Part shown: piece after piece, positions 26,616 to 34,336 of the stretch
Numbering within the stretch: position 1 is the stretch's first letter
Layout of the letters: each line of letters opens with the position of its first letter
From: Phycisphaerales bacterium
GTDB taxonomy: Bacteria; Planctomycetota; Phycisphaerae; Sedimentisphaerales; Anaerobacaceae
Length of the DNA stretch: 64,000 nt
Assembly: GCA_020352215.1 (NCBI GenBank)
Contig: CP070675.1
Coordinates: 4,899,086 to 4,963,085, forward strand
Direction of reading: 5' to 3'
Notes under the pieces: generated by a model
The model's input: only the letters and a program-made list of their open reading frames with translations
Databases searched by the model: none
What the model was told of the DNA's origin: nothing
Position numbers and translations under genes: made by a program

Positions 26616-27581
26616 GTGCGGTCGCTCCGCAATCACCAACACATGAAGCAGCTGATTGAAGAATGCTTGAGGCGAGTCTGCACCGTGAAGTTCCCCAATA
26701 ACGGTGAGCCCAGCCATATCAATAGACCCACCACCGGACGGTTCAACGACAGTCTCTTTTTCACGTTGAATGGACGTGAGATGATATTTCGCATGGCCCC
26801 GCCGGAGGACCAGGGGTTTCTGTTCTATGAGCGAAATATGATGGCGCAAGAGCCGGAAATTCACAGGATTGTCCGAGAGGAGACCGACGTTCCGGTGGCG
26901 GAGATACTGATCTATGACGATAGCCGACTGATTGCGCCACGGCCGTACCTGATAATGGATAGGCTTCCAGGTGTACCGCTGCCTGAGGCACGGCATGCCT
27001 CCAAGAGTGCCGTATACAGGCAAATAGGAGAGCACTTGCGCGCCGTGCACGAGATTACCGCGGACAAATATGGCTACCTTGGGGCACATAAGCCGATGGA
27101 AGCGGCCGCTAATTGGCCAGACGCCTTTGAAATCATGTGGAACAAGCTGCTCGATGATGTTGTCGATTGCGGCGGATACAGCGTACAGCAGTCGGACCGA
27201 TTTAGGAGGCTACTCGACCGCGAGCGAGGGATGTTCGAGCGAGACATAGAATCGTCATTGCTGCATATGGACATCTGGGCAGAGAATATACTCGTGGACG
27301 AAGAAGGCAACGTGTCGGGCATTGTAGACTGGGACCGGGCCTTGTGGGGCGATCCGGAGATCGAGTTTGCTGTGTTGGACTACTGTGGCGTGTTGGTTCC
27401 AGCCTTCTGGCAAGGTTACGGTGCCCCAAAAGAGGCGTCCCCACGAGCCCAGCGCAGAGCGATCTACTACTACCTGTACGAGATGCAGAAATATATCGTG
27501 ATAGAGCGGCGCCGAAGAGGCAATCCAGCCTTCGCCGACCGATATGGCTCAGAAGCGCTGCTGATCGCGTCCCAGATGTAG
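26616..27581 (+). CDS. aminoglycoside phosphotransferase (APH)/choline-kinase-fold kinase
   Basis: This small-molecule kinase has the APH fold. The N-lobe shows RFNDSLFFTLNGREMIFRM; the catalytic loop is LLHMDIWAENILVDEEG near residue 220 (Brenner motif HxDxxxxN), followed by VSGIVDWDRALWGDPE with the metal-binding Asp. The hinge contains YLIMDRLPGVPL. Such proteins phosphorylate antibiotics, sugars, choline or other alcohols; nothing here indicates resistance, and a metabolic substrate related to the preceding oxidoreductase is equally plausible. The start is uncertain: GTG at 26616 or ATG at 26643, neither with a good ribosome site. Confidence 0.87.
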   Translation: MRSLRNHQHMKQLIEECLRRVCTVKFPNNGEPSHINRPTTGRFNDSLFFTLNGREMIFRMAPPEDQGFLFYERNMMAQEPEIHRIVREETDVPVAEILIYDDSRLIAPRPYLIMDRLPGVPLPEARHASKSAVYRQIGEHLRAVHEITADKYGYLGAHKPMEAAANWPDAFEIMWNKLLDDVVDCGGYSVQQSDRFRRLLDRERGMFERDIESSLLHMDIWAENILVDEEGNVSGIVDWDRALWGDPEIEFAVLDYCGVLVPAFWQGYGAPKEASPRAQRRAIYYYLYEMQKYIVIERRRRGNPAFADRYGSEALLIASQM

Positions 27582-27842
27582 CATCCGGGAACTCTGGTGA
27601 GACTCCCGCAGGTACGCTATTGCCTGGCAAGATCCGCCCGAGCCCGAATCCGCCGGCTCCTTTTGGCAAAAAGACTGATTCGGCTGCAAAATATCGCCCT
27701 TCCACGCCGAAAATGCCGATTTTTCGCCAGAATTCTCGTTACCGGACACGGACTTGGTGCCTTTCTTATGCAGAGCGTAGGTGCAGAACAGAGCTGTACC
27801 GAGGTTGGCATAAGCAAACAACGCTCGGAAAGGAGTATTATC

Positions 27843-30341
27843 ATGTCCAGGCCAGAATACAAACACAACCTTTCGAAGGCTTCTGTGACGCTGATTTTGG
27901 CCATATTCCTGTTGGGTCAATCCGTTCTTCCGGCACAGTCGCGCCGTACAGGCAGATCAAGCGGCGGGAGCAGATCGGTCGCAAGGTCGTCTTCGGCTCC
28001 AAGGGCTCAGCGATCATCAAGCGTCAGTAGACCTACAATCAGGATGAGCCCGAGTTGGGGCGGGCTGTCCAGCCGAATTGCCCGCAGCAGAAGCTCATCC
28101 AGCAGCAGTGCGGCCAGACGGCCCACCACGAGTCCCAGTCGCAGCACGAGCACCAGCAGAAGAACGGTCATTAGCAGCACCAGACGCCCGTCCGTGGGCA
28201 CCGTGGGAAAACCTCCGTCGATCACGAGAAACGCCCCATCTACCTCGAGGCCGCCTTCACCGGTCAGCAGGGGAATTAGTAGGCCGACGTCTCCTTCGAC
28301 CCCCAGCCGACAGACTCGATCTCCGAGCCCAAGCCCCCGCTTGGGGTTGAGCGGTACTCGGATGATCGGAAGTCCAATCACGATTAGACGGCCCGCGTCG
28401 ACCCCTACCCAGCCGTCGCCGACTCGCAGCAGTCCGAGCGGAAAACCGGATACACCTGCCACAACCCGGATCACAAAAACCAGCCCATCTGCAGCGCCGA
28501 GGATAAGCCTGGGTACTGCACCGTCTCTGGGGCGCTTCATCGCGAGAACGACACCAAGTGCAAGTAGTAGCGGCCCCAAATCAACCAGGGTCCAAAAGCG
28601 ATCGACTTCGATCAGTGCCGGACAGACGAGTGCAAGTAGTCGTGTGGACTTGCGCCCACGGGGCGTGTTTGAGCGAGCCGCCGAGCAGATAAGATCGTCC
28701 GCCACCCAAGCGAGCACACGCCGGACTACGAGTGCGACCAGCAATGGTCCCAGTTCACCCAGGACTCAGAGTGCGGGCAGTTCAACCAGGATGACGAGCC
28801 CCTCCGTCACGGTAAGCAGGGGGCAGGCTGGCGCAAGCAGCGACGGCGAAGTCGGCACGAGCAGACGCCGGCGAGTCGCAACCGTGTTTCGCAAAACCCC
28901 GTCGGCGTCGGCAGAGGCAAAACAGTCAGCGGCGGATCATGTGCGCCGGCCAGGACCGGGCCAGACCCAAGGCACTCGTGGCACAGCTGCGCAGAGCAAG
29001 CCGCCTGGTTCCGTGGACGTCAAATCCCGTGCCACAAGACCGCCCATTCGTATGAGCCCACCCACGATGTCGCTGGCCGAGCGCTTGCGGGTCAACCAGG
29101 AGCGGACGGCAAGCCGGACGACAACGCAGGCAAGTCCACGCTCGGGCGGTGCGGGAAGAAGTCACGACGGGATCGCAGGCACCAGGCCCGTCCCGGGGCA
29201 CACAAGGCCCGGCTCGACAGCCCGCGACAGAGGCGTGGCCGGACCGCGATTGAAGAAGACTATCCCAGATAGGGGAGGAGACATTGCGGCGGGCAGCCGT
29301 ACGCACGCAGGAGTGAGAGATACCAGGCTTCGTCTGCACGGTCACTCCGGCGCAAGGGTGCCTCAAGCGAGATACCATGACCGGCCTCATCTGGTCAGAC
29401 ATGTTCCTCGCCGTGTACATGTATTCCGCGACTACCGCGACCGCGTGAGCCACAGAGTAGTCTGGCCCCACTATCGCATCCCGATATACTACCGGCTCGG
29501 TTGGCGCTCGGCATTCAGCTACGTTCACCCTTACTATCACCGCAAGTACGTATTCGTCAGCCTCGGAGGTTACTGGCCGATTGGCTGTAGCAGCTTGCGC
29601 TATTACTGGTATGGCTACCACCCATACGTTTGGTGTGGTTACTATCCGATGCCCCATGAGGTGATCGGCGCAAGCCACAATTACTATACGTACAACTACT
29701 ACGGCTCAGACTACACAAGCGGCCAGGCCGCGTACACGCAAACGTCAACAGACAGCTATATCGAGCCTGTCGACCATACAACGTTTGCAGATGTTCGTGA
29801 GAAGCTTGCCCAACAGGCAGCCGAGCCGGACGCGCAGACTCTTGTGGACACCCGTTTCGAAGAGGCCGTTAAGACTTTTGAATCCGGCGACTACAGCACC
29901 GCCATTGAGAAGTTCGCCGAGGCGACCGAACTTGCACCCGACGATGTGATTCTTCCGTTTGCGTACACCCAGGCGCTCTTTGCGAATGAGCAGTATGCCG
30001 AAGCGGCGGAGGTTCTAAGGGCGGCACTCGCGAAGGTTGCACCCGAGAAAGAAAGTGTCTTCTATCCACGCGGGCTGTACTCCAAGGATGAAGTGCTGTT
30101 CGAGCAAATCAACTGCCTGATCGAGAAGGCGGAACTTGACGAGACTGATGCGGATCTGCAGCTTCTTCTCGGTTATCAGTTGCTGGGTATCGGTGAGCTC
30201 GATGCAGCCTCAGAGCATCTTGAGCGAGCCATTGAGGATCCTAAGAACGCGCCCGGTGCGGAGGTATTGCTGAGGCTCTTGCACCAGATCAAAGCCGAAA
30301 GCGCAGGTGCAGAGGATGCTGAGGAAGAGGCCAAACAGTAG
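27843..30341 (+). CDS. secreted Ser/Arg/Pro-rich low-complexity protein with Tyr/His-rich segment and TPR-like C-terminus
   Basis: The ATG at 27843 has AAAGGAG 8 nt upstream and is followed by a signal peptide ending at LPAQS; an upstream extension to 27597 is unlikely. Residues about 30-495 are low complexity, dominated by Ser, Arg, Thr and Pro (for example SSSSSAARRPTTSPSRS). Residues about 500-630 are Tyr/His/Trp-rich (HPYYHRKYVFVSLGGYW, YYWYGYHPYVWCGYYP). Residues about 665-825 hold TPR-like repeats (FEEAVKTFESGDYSTAIEKFAEATELAPDD). This composition suggests a strongly basic, disordered surface or matrix protein that could bind polyanions, with a protein-interaction tail. No family is recognised for the first 500 residues. 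It is likely cotranscribed with the next two genes (23- and 62-bp gaps). Confidence 0.8.
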   Translation: MSRPEYKHNLSKASVTLILAIFLLGQSVLPAQSRRTGRSSGGSRSVARSSSAPRAQRSSSVSRPTIRMSPSWGGLSSRIARSRSSSSSSAARRPTTSPSRSTSTSRRTVISSTRRPSVGTVGKPPSITRNAPSTSRPPSPVSRGISRPTSPSTPSRQTRSPSPSPRLGLSGTRMIGSPITIRRPASTPTQPSPTRSSPSGKPDTPATTRITKTSPSAAPRISLGTAPSLGRFIARTTPSASSSGPKSTRVQKRSTSISAGQTSASSRVDLRPRGVFERAAEQIRSSATQASTRRTTSATSNGPSSPRTQSAGSSTRMTSPSVTVSRGQAGASSDGEVGTSRRRRVATVFRKTPSASAEAKQSAADHVRRPGPGQTQGTRGTAAQSKPPGSVDVKSRATRPPIRMSPPTMSLAERLRVNQERTASRTTTQASPRSGGAGRSHDGIAGTRPVPGHTRPGSTARDRGVAGPRLKKTIPDRGGDIAAGSRTHAGVRDTRLRLHGHSGARVPQARYHDRPHLVRHVPRRVHVFRDYRDRVSHRVVWPHYRIPIYYRLGWRSAFSYVHPYYHRKYVFVSLGGYWPIGCSSLRYYWYGYHPYVWCGYYPMPHEVIGASHNYYTYNYYGSDYTSGQAAYTQTSTDSYIEPVDHTTFADVREKLAQQAAEPDAQTLVDTRFEEAVKTFESGDYSTAIEKFAEATELAPDDVILPFAYTQALFANEQYAEAAEVLRAALAKVAPEKESVFYPRGLYSKDEVLFEQINCLIEKAELDETDADLQLLLGYQLLGIGELDAASEHLERAIEDPKNAPGAEVLLRLLHQIKAESAGAEDAEEEAKQ

Positions 30342-30364
30342 ATACTCGGAGAGGCCCGGCAGCC

Positions 30365-31552
30365 ATGAGAGTTACCCAACTAACAAAGATGACGACGCCA
30401 ATCATTGTGCTCAGCGTGGTTCTGCCTGTAGGCCGGGCGGGCCAGTGGCAGGAATTTGCCGTCTGGCCCTCCGCTGACAACCAGGAACACCCCGACGTCT
30501 GGGCGCAGGTCATAGTCTGGCATCAGTTCGTGGGTGAATATGGCGATTACGATGTCTACGTCGTGGACATTAATGATCCGCTCGAGCCCTTTGTACTCGG
30601 CATCGGGGATGCCAACGACCAGATGTACCCCGCAATCTTCGAAGATACCGTTGTCTGGCAGGATTACATTGTGTGGGAGGACTCGGCCGATTGGGATATA
30701 TGGATTGCAGACATAAGCGACTGGAACGAACCGCAGGCGTTTGCGGTATCCGGCGTGGCATACAATGATGAAGAGCAACCGGCAGTGCATGGTAATACAG
30801 TTGTTTGGCAGGACAACAACGGCGCTGACTTCAATATCTACGCAGCGGACATAACGAATCCATCTGCCCCAATTGAATTCCCAGTCGCAGATTTTGCGTT
30901 CGATCAGAATGCGCCCGCCGTGTGGCGAACGACCGTTGTCTGGCAGGACAACGTCCATGGCGATTGGGACGTATTTGCGGCCGACATCTGGCGACGAAAC
31001 AAACCAGAGGAGTTCGACGTCTCGCCAGTTGAGAACCACCAGAAGAATCCAGTCCTCTGGGGTGACACTGTGGTCTGGCAGGACAATTCTCTTGGCAACT
31101 GGGACATCTATGCAGCAGACATTTCAGACCGAGACAAGCCCTCGGAGTTCGGGATCACGGTAAACGAGGCACAACAAACAAATCCCGACATTGATGGGAA
31201 CCTGGTTGTCTGGCAGGACAACCGAAACGGTAACTGGGATATATACGGCTACAATCTCACTACTCACCGTCGCTTTCGAGTTACCGACAATCCTCGCGAT
31301 CAGATCAACCCAGCCGTGAGCGGGAACGTCGTGGTCTGGCAGGACAACCGTGACGGGTCCTGGAACATATACGCTGCAGTTCTCGAAGGGCCGGCGGTTG
31401 CGCAATGTGCATCCGAGGTGCTTGGCGACGTTAACGGCGACTGCGAGGTGGACTTTGGTGACTTGGCGCTTATGGCGTCTTACTGGCTTGACTGTCGCTT
31501 GGAGCCTCAAGAGGCTTGTCCGCAGCAAGCAGGACGCGGAACGGGCGGCTAA
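30365..31552 (+). CDS. secreted TolB-like beta-propeller protein with C-terminal dockerin-like loop
   Basis: The signal peptide (IIVLSVVLPVGRAGQ) is followed by about seven repeats of 43-46 residues containing VVWQDN-x(2)-G-x-WDIYAADI, which form propeller blades similar to TolB/WD40-like PD40 repeats. Near the C-terminus there is one dockerin-like calcium loop (DVNGDCEVDFGDLALMASYWL) and a Cys-containing tail. No catalytic residues are seen, so it is likely a structural, surface-attached protein. It lies between the Ser/Arg-rich protein and a glycine-zipper lipoprotein in one direction, so the three may build one envelope structure. Confidence 0.85.
   Translation: MRVTQLTKMTTPIIVLSVVLPVGRAGQWQEFAVWPSADNQEHPDVWAQVIVWHQFVGEYGDYDVYVVDINDPLEPFVLGIGDANDQMYPAIFEDTVVWQDYIVWEDSADWDIWIADISDWNEPQAFAVSGVAYNDEEQPAVHGNTVVWQDNNGADFNIYAADITNPSAPIEFPVADFAFDQNAPAVWRTTVVWQDNVHGDWDVFAADIWRRNKPEEFDVSPVENHQKNPVLWGDTVVWQDNSLGNWDIYAADISDRDKPSEFGITVNEAQQTNPDIDGNLVVWQDNRNGNWDIYGYNLTTHRRFRVTDNPRDQINPAVSGNVVVWQDNRDGSWNIYAAVLEGPAVAQCASEVLGDVNGDCEVDFGDLALMASYWLDCRLEPQEACPQQAGRGTGG
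30640..31390 (+). repeat. tandem coding repeats for propeller blades
   Basis: The core gt(t/g)gtctggcaggacaa recurs near 30650, 30800, 30935, 31070, 31205 and 31330, with a period of about 125-150 bp. It marks the blade-encoding repeats of the TolB-like gene. Confidence 0.8.
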
Positions 31553-31614
31553 AGTCCTGCTATGACAACGTGAGGGAACAAAGATACGGTTTCTGGTCTG
31601 AGGGAGGTAGCAAA

Positions 31615-32025
31615 ATGAATAGGGGCAAACGAGCAACCCTGGTAGCCGCGGCGTTTAGCCTTGGTGTCATGTTTGTTGCTGGCTGTGAGACCTGCGCACA
31701 AAGGGGCACTGCGGTCGGTGCACTCTTCGGTGCAGGCATCGGTCAGTTGATAGGTCGCAGTCCCGAATCGACCTTGACCGGGGCAGTTATAGGTGGAGCC
31801 GGTGGCTATATGCTTGGCAATGAGACCGATAAAAGACAAGCACGCATCGAAAGACACCACATTCGCGAGGAAACGAGATACGTGGCGGTCAATATTACCA
31901 ACAGCAACGGCTCAATCAGTCAGGTCAGGCTCCGTAGGCAAGGGGTAGGTTACGTTGGCACCAGAGGCGAGTACTATCACCATCTGCCGACAGAAGATCA
32001 GTTGAGGCCTGTTTACGGATTCTAA
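31615..32025 (+). CDS. glycine-zipper outer-membrane lipoprotein (136 aa)
   Basis: The ATG at 31615 is preceded by GGGAGG; the frame extends upstream to 31516 but without coding logic. The signal MNRGKRATLVAAAFSLGVMFVAGC is a lipoprotein type with Cys in VAGC. Residues about 30-68 form a glycine zipper (GTAVGALFGAGIGQLIG, GAVIGGAGGYMLGNE), as in small SlyB/PcP-like lipoproteins that span or stiffen the outer membrane. The tail (YVAVNITNSNGSISQVRL, YYHHLPTEDQLRPVYGF) is short and polar. Last gene of the three-gene envelope block. Confidence 0.87.
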   Translation: MNRGKRATLVAAAFSLGVMFVAGCETCAQRGTAVGALFGAGIGQLIGRSPESTLTGAVIGGAGGYMLGNETDKRQARIERHHIREETRYVAVNITNSNGSISQVRLRRQGVGYVGTRGEYYHHLPTEDQLRPVYGF

Positions 32026-32106
32026 GTGAGGCTATGATAAGTATGCCTGTTTCATCCAGTTTCGAGCAACGACCCTGCCGGCACCGCTGTTTTGGCAACT
32101 TGAATG

Positions 32107-32135
32107 TTGTGGCGGCGGTGCTCTTGAGGTACAAT
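32107..32135 (+). promoter_or_regulatory. candidate promoter of the ECF sigma operon
   Basis: TTGTGG (32107-32112) and TACAAT (32130-32135) are spaced by 17 bp. The -35 box lies inside a hairpin whose 7-bp arms GCACCGC/GCGGTGC span 32081-32121. The leader to the sigma gene would be about 115 nt. Confidence 0.4.
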
Positions 32136-32254
32136 TAGTGGTAGTGACCTCCAAAGTAATGCTTTGTGTATGGACAGGGTAGATGCCTCGCGACAAGGCT
32201 GTCCCAGCGTGAGACGCCTGGAGCAAGGCCGAAGCGGGGAGTAAGAGACAGGCA

Positions 32255-32830
32255 ATGGATAGGCGGCTTCGAAACGCCTTGCAGGGACTCACCTCGCCGG
32301 ATGTGGAACAACGTCGCCGAGCGATGGAGTCCTTTGTGCGGGCCACTTTTGGGATCTTCATCAGGTGCTTGTACCGCTACCTCGGCAACGAGGTCGAATG
32401 TGAGGATGTGCTTGAAGATGTGTATGCAGATATATGGGAGAATCCAGATCGGCTGCGAAACGTCAGCAGTGAGAAAGAGCTCGTGCGGACCGTGTATCTG
32501 TACTACATGCGGAAGCGACTGCGGGAGGTGTACAGAAGAATAAACCGAAATCTATGTTTGTCGCAAAAGGACTTGCAGGGCCTTGTCGCACCTGAACTCG
32601 GTGCGCTCGAGATGGTGTCACAGTCGGAGCTTAGACAGATTCTTCACCGGATGCTTGGCAGACTCAAGGCACGGGAGCGCAGGGCCATAGAACTCTGGAT
32701 GGAAGGAGTATCCAACAGGGCAATCGCAAATGAACTTAAGACTACGGTCGGGGCAGTGAAGATGCTCGAATATCGAACCATACTGAAGCTCAAGAAGATG
32801 CTTCACGAGTACTGCCACGAGGATTCATAA
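32255..32830 (+). CDS. ECF-type RNA polymerase sigma factor
   Basis: The 191-residue protein has a region-2 core (YRYLGNEVECEDVLEDVYADIWENPDRL, near 43-70) and a region-4 helix-turn-helix (LKARERRAIELWMEGVSNRAIANEL, then TVGAVKMLEYRTILKLKK, near 140-180). Region 3 is absent, as in group 4 sigma factors. ATG at 32255 has GGGAG upstream. There is no anti-sigma gene next to it; instead it is followed by a small unknown protein and a ThrRS-editing-domain protein, so the regulatory input is unknown. Those two are the most likely cotranscribed partners. Confidence 0.9.
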   Translation: MDRRLRNALQGLTSPDVEQRRRAMESFVRATFGIFIRCLYRYLGNEVECEDVLEDVYADIWENPDRLRNVSSEKELVRTVYLYYMRKRLREVYRRINRNLCLSQKDLQGLVAPELGALEMVSQSELRQILHRMLGRLKARERRAIELWMEGVSNRAIANELKTTVGAVKMLEYRTILKLKKMLHEYCHEDS

Positions 32831-32857
32831 GTTCTCTTAGTATGGGAGTGATGAACG

Positions 32858-33199
32858 ATGGCTGGTGTAAGCCGAGAAATTCAGGAGCTATTGGTTGATT
32901 ATGCGGGAGCATTACGCGACGGCTGCATCCCGGTTTTCCTTAAATCGCTGACGCGAGAGGAGGCAGGCAGAATAGCCTCTTCTCGTGAATTCTGGGATGC
33001 AGCTGAGGTGACTCGCGTTCTGAATAGCGCGGGTTTCGCCGATAAGGTTGTGACGCCGGATGTTGGCCTGTTCATATCACGGGTCAATGCGGAGATTGCT
33101 TCGCGTGTGAAGAAGGCCAGGGCATCGTCACGAAGAAGACGCGGTGCCGGCGTTAGGCATCTCGCTGAAACTGAAGATCGAACTGAGAACCCGTTGTGA
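32858..33199 (+). CDS. small hypothetical protein in the sigma-factor operon (113 aa)
   Basis: A GGGAG site precedes the ATG. The protein is mainly alpha-helical (SREIQELLVDYAGALRDG, LTREEAGRIASSREFWDAAE) with a basic tail containing RRRRGAG near residue 92. It has no signal peptide or membrane segment. I recognise no family. The gene lies 27 bp behind the sigma factor and its stop overlaps the GTG of the next gene (GTGA), so it is part of the same transcript and might act as a modulator of the sigma factor; that is speculative. Confidence 0.65.
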   Translation: MAGVSREIQELLVDYAGALRDGCIPVFLKSLTREEAGRIASSREFWDAAEVTRVLNSAGFADKVVTPDVGLFISRVNAEIASRVKKARASSRRRRGAGVRHLAETEDRTENPL

Positions 33200-34278
33200 T
33201 ACTCGACTGCTACCAATGCTCATCCTGCTATTTTGAGGACAAGGAGCCATCCTCAAGGATAGATCCTTCGACCATTTCGCCTGCTCAGCCTAAGACCGTC
33301 TTCGAGAACGTGCTGGTGGTGTTTGTCTGCATAGAGCTCTACGATGGCAGGGAAGAGTTGGAGGAAGCAGCCGAGGAATTCGGCTCGCTCGCGGGACTGA
33401 TGGGCAAGAGGTCTATTGTTCTTTGCCCCAATGTGCACATGTCTGTTGATACGGCATCGGAGAAGCAAGCCGTCTGGATGATAGGCGAATTAGAGAGAAT
33501 ACTGGTCGCCAAGGGATACGATGTGCATCCGTTGTCGTTTGGCTACCATAAGAAATACGGCATGGAGTGCAACGGCAACGTGGGCAGCGTTGTCGGACGC
33601 AGGTTCTACGGTTCTGAGCAAAAGCAATTCCTGAGACTGCTGACCCGGCTTGGCGTATGTCCTCCCGAGTCGCTCCCCAGTGACATGCCCTCTTGGGCCA
33701 GAGCCTTGACAGAGCGTCAGTTGAAGGTCTTAGGTAACCGCAGGGAAACCTATACTGTCGCCAGAAAAATGCTCCAAGACCAGCTCGACGCCACAGGGCA
33801 CAGCGAGCTTTGGACGTGCATGTTGTTCGAGGGAGAGAGAAAGCCGATAGACGACTACCTCAGTACTCTGTATGAGATTATTGAGGATTACCCCGACGTA
33901 ATGGTGCACCGCGCAATGAATCTTAGCGTGCCGGGCTTCTCAAATGCGGCCAGCTTCCTCTTCCGCAAGTATCCTGAGGCAATAGAATCAGGAAGGCTGC
34001 GCATTTACAACAGCACGGTCTCGGACATCGAGTTCCTGCTGTCGAGGAGCAGCGTCCTGCTTGCATTTCCACAAAGACCGCAGCAAGCCGGATCGCACGC
34101 AGGCGAAATATCGTTCGGTATCTACTGCAAGGATGACGATTTCGCGAAGAACCTGATTCAATGGTACCGAACTTTTCTCGTAGACTCACGCTTTGGATGG
34201 ATAAGTACCGAGGCCGAGCTAAATGCCACAATTAACGAGCTGGAAGAGGAGAGGTTTCAGCAGGGGCGTGATCAATAG
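33196..34278 (+). CDS. protein with archaeal-ThrRS-type editing domain fused to an uncharacterised C-terminal domain
   Basis: Residues about 1-135 resemble the N-terminal editing domain of archaeal threonyl-tRNA synthetases (tRNA-Thr_ED, D-aminoacyl-tRNA-deacylase-like fold): NVLVVFVCIELYDG, SIVLCPNVHMSVDTAS, LVAKGYDVHPLSFGYHKKYGMECNGN. From memory, the archaeal domain uses a His in its AHLSS segment and a Lys in WYKAF; His81 and Lys119 occupy the matching places. The remaining 220 residues (SELWTCMLFEGERKP, IEDYPDVMVHRAMNLSVPG, SSVLLAFPQRPQQAG) are not a synthetase and not recognised. The protein could be a free-standing trans-editing factor or a ligand-sensing regulator. It begins with GTG at 33196 overlapping the previous stop, in an operon with an ECF sigma factor. 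Confidence 0.75.
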   Translation: MILDCYQCSSCYFEDKEPSSRIDPSTISPAQPKTVFENVLVVFVCIELYDGREELEEAAEEFGSLAGLMGKRSIVLCPNVHMSVDTASEKQAVWMIGELERILVAKGYDVHPLSFGYHKKYGMECNGNVGSVVGRRFYGSEQKQFLRLLTRLGVCPPESLPSDMPSWARALTERQLKVLGNRRETYTVARKMLQDQLDATGHSELWTCMLFEGERKPIDDYLSTLYEIIEDYPDVMVHRAMNLSVPGFSNAASFLFRKYPEAIESGRLRIYNSTVSDIEFLLSRSSVLLAFPQRPQQAGSHAGEISFGIYCKDDDFAKNLIQWYRTFLVDSRFGWISTEAELNATINELEEERFQQGRDQ

Positions 34279-34336
34279 TAAGTACTCCCCACTGAATAGG
34301 CCTATGGGACAAGTGTCACTTTGAGGTATTGAGACC

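Noticed and set aside
28007..28744. Reverse open frame with many hydrophobic residues, resembling a membrane protein
   Set aside because: It is the antisense of the Ser/Arg-rich coding region; complementing those codons yields Leu/Val-rich strings by chance.
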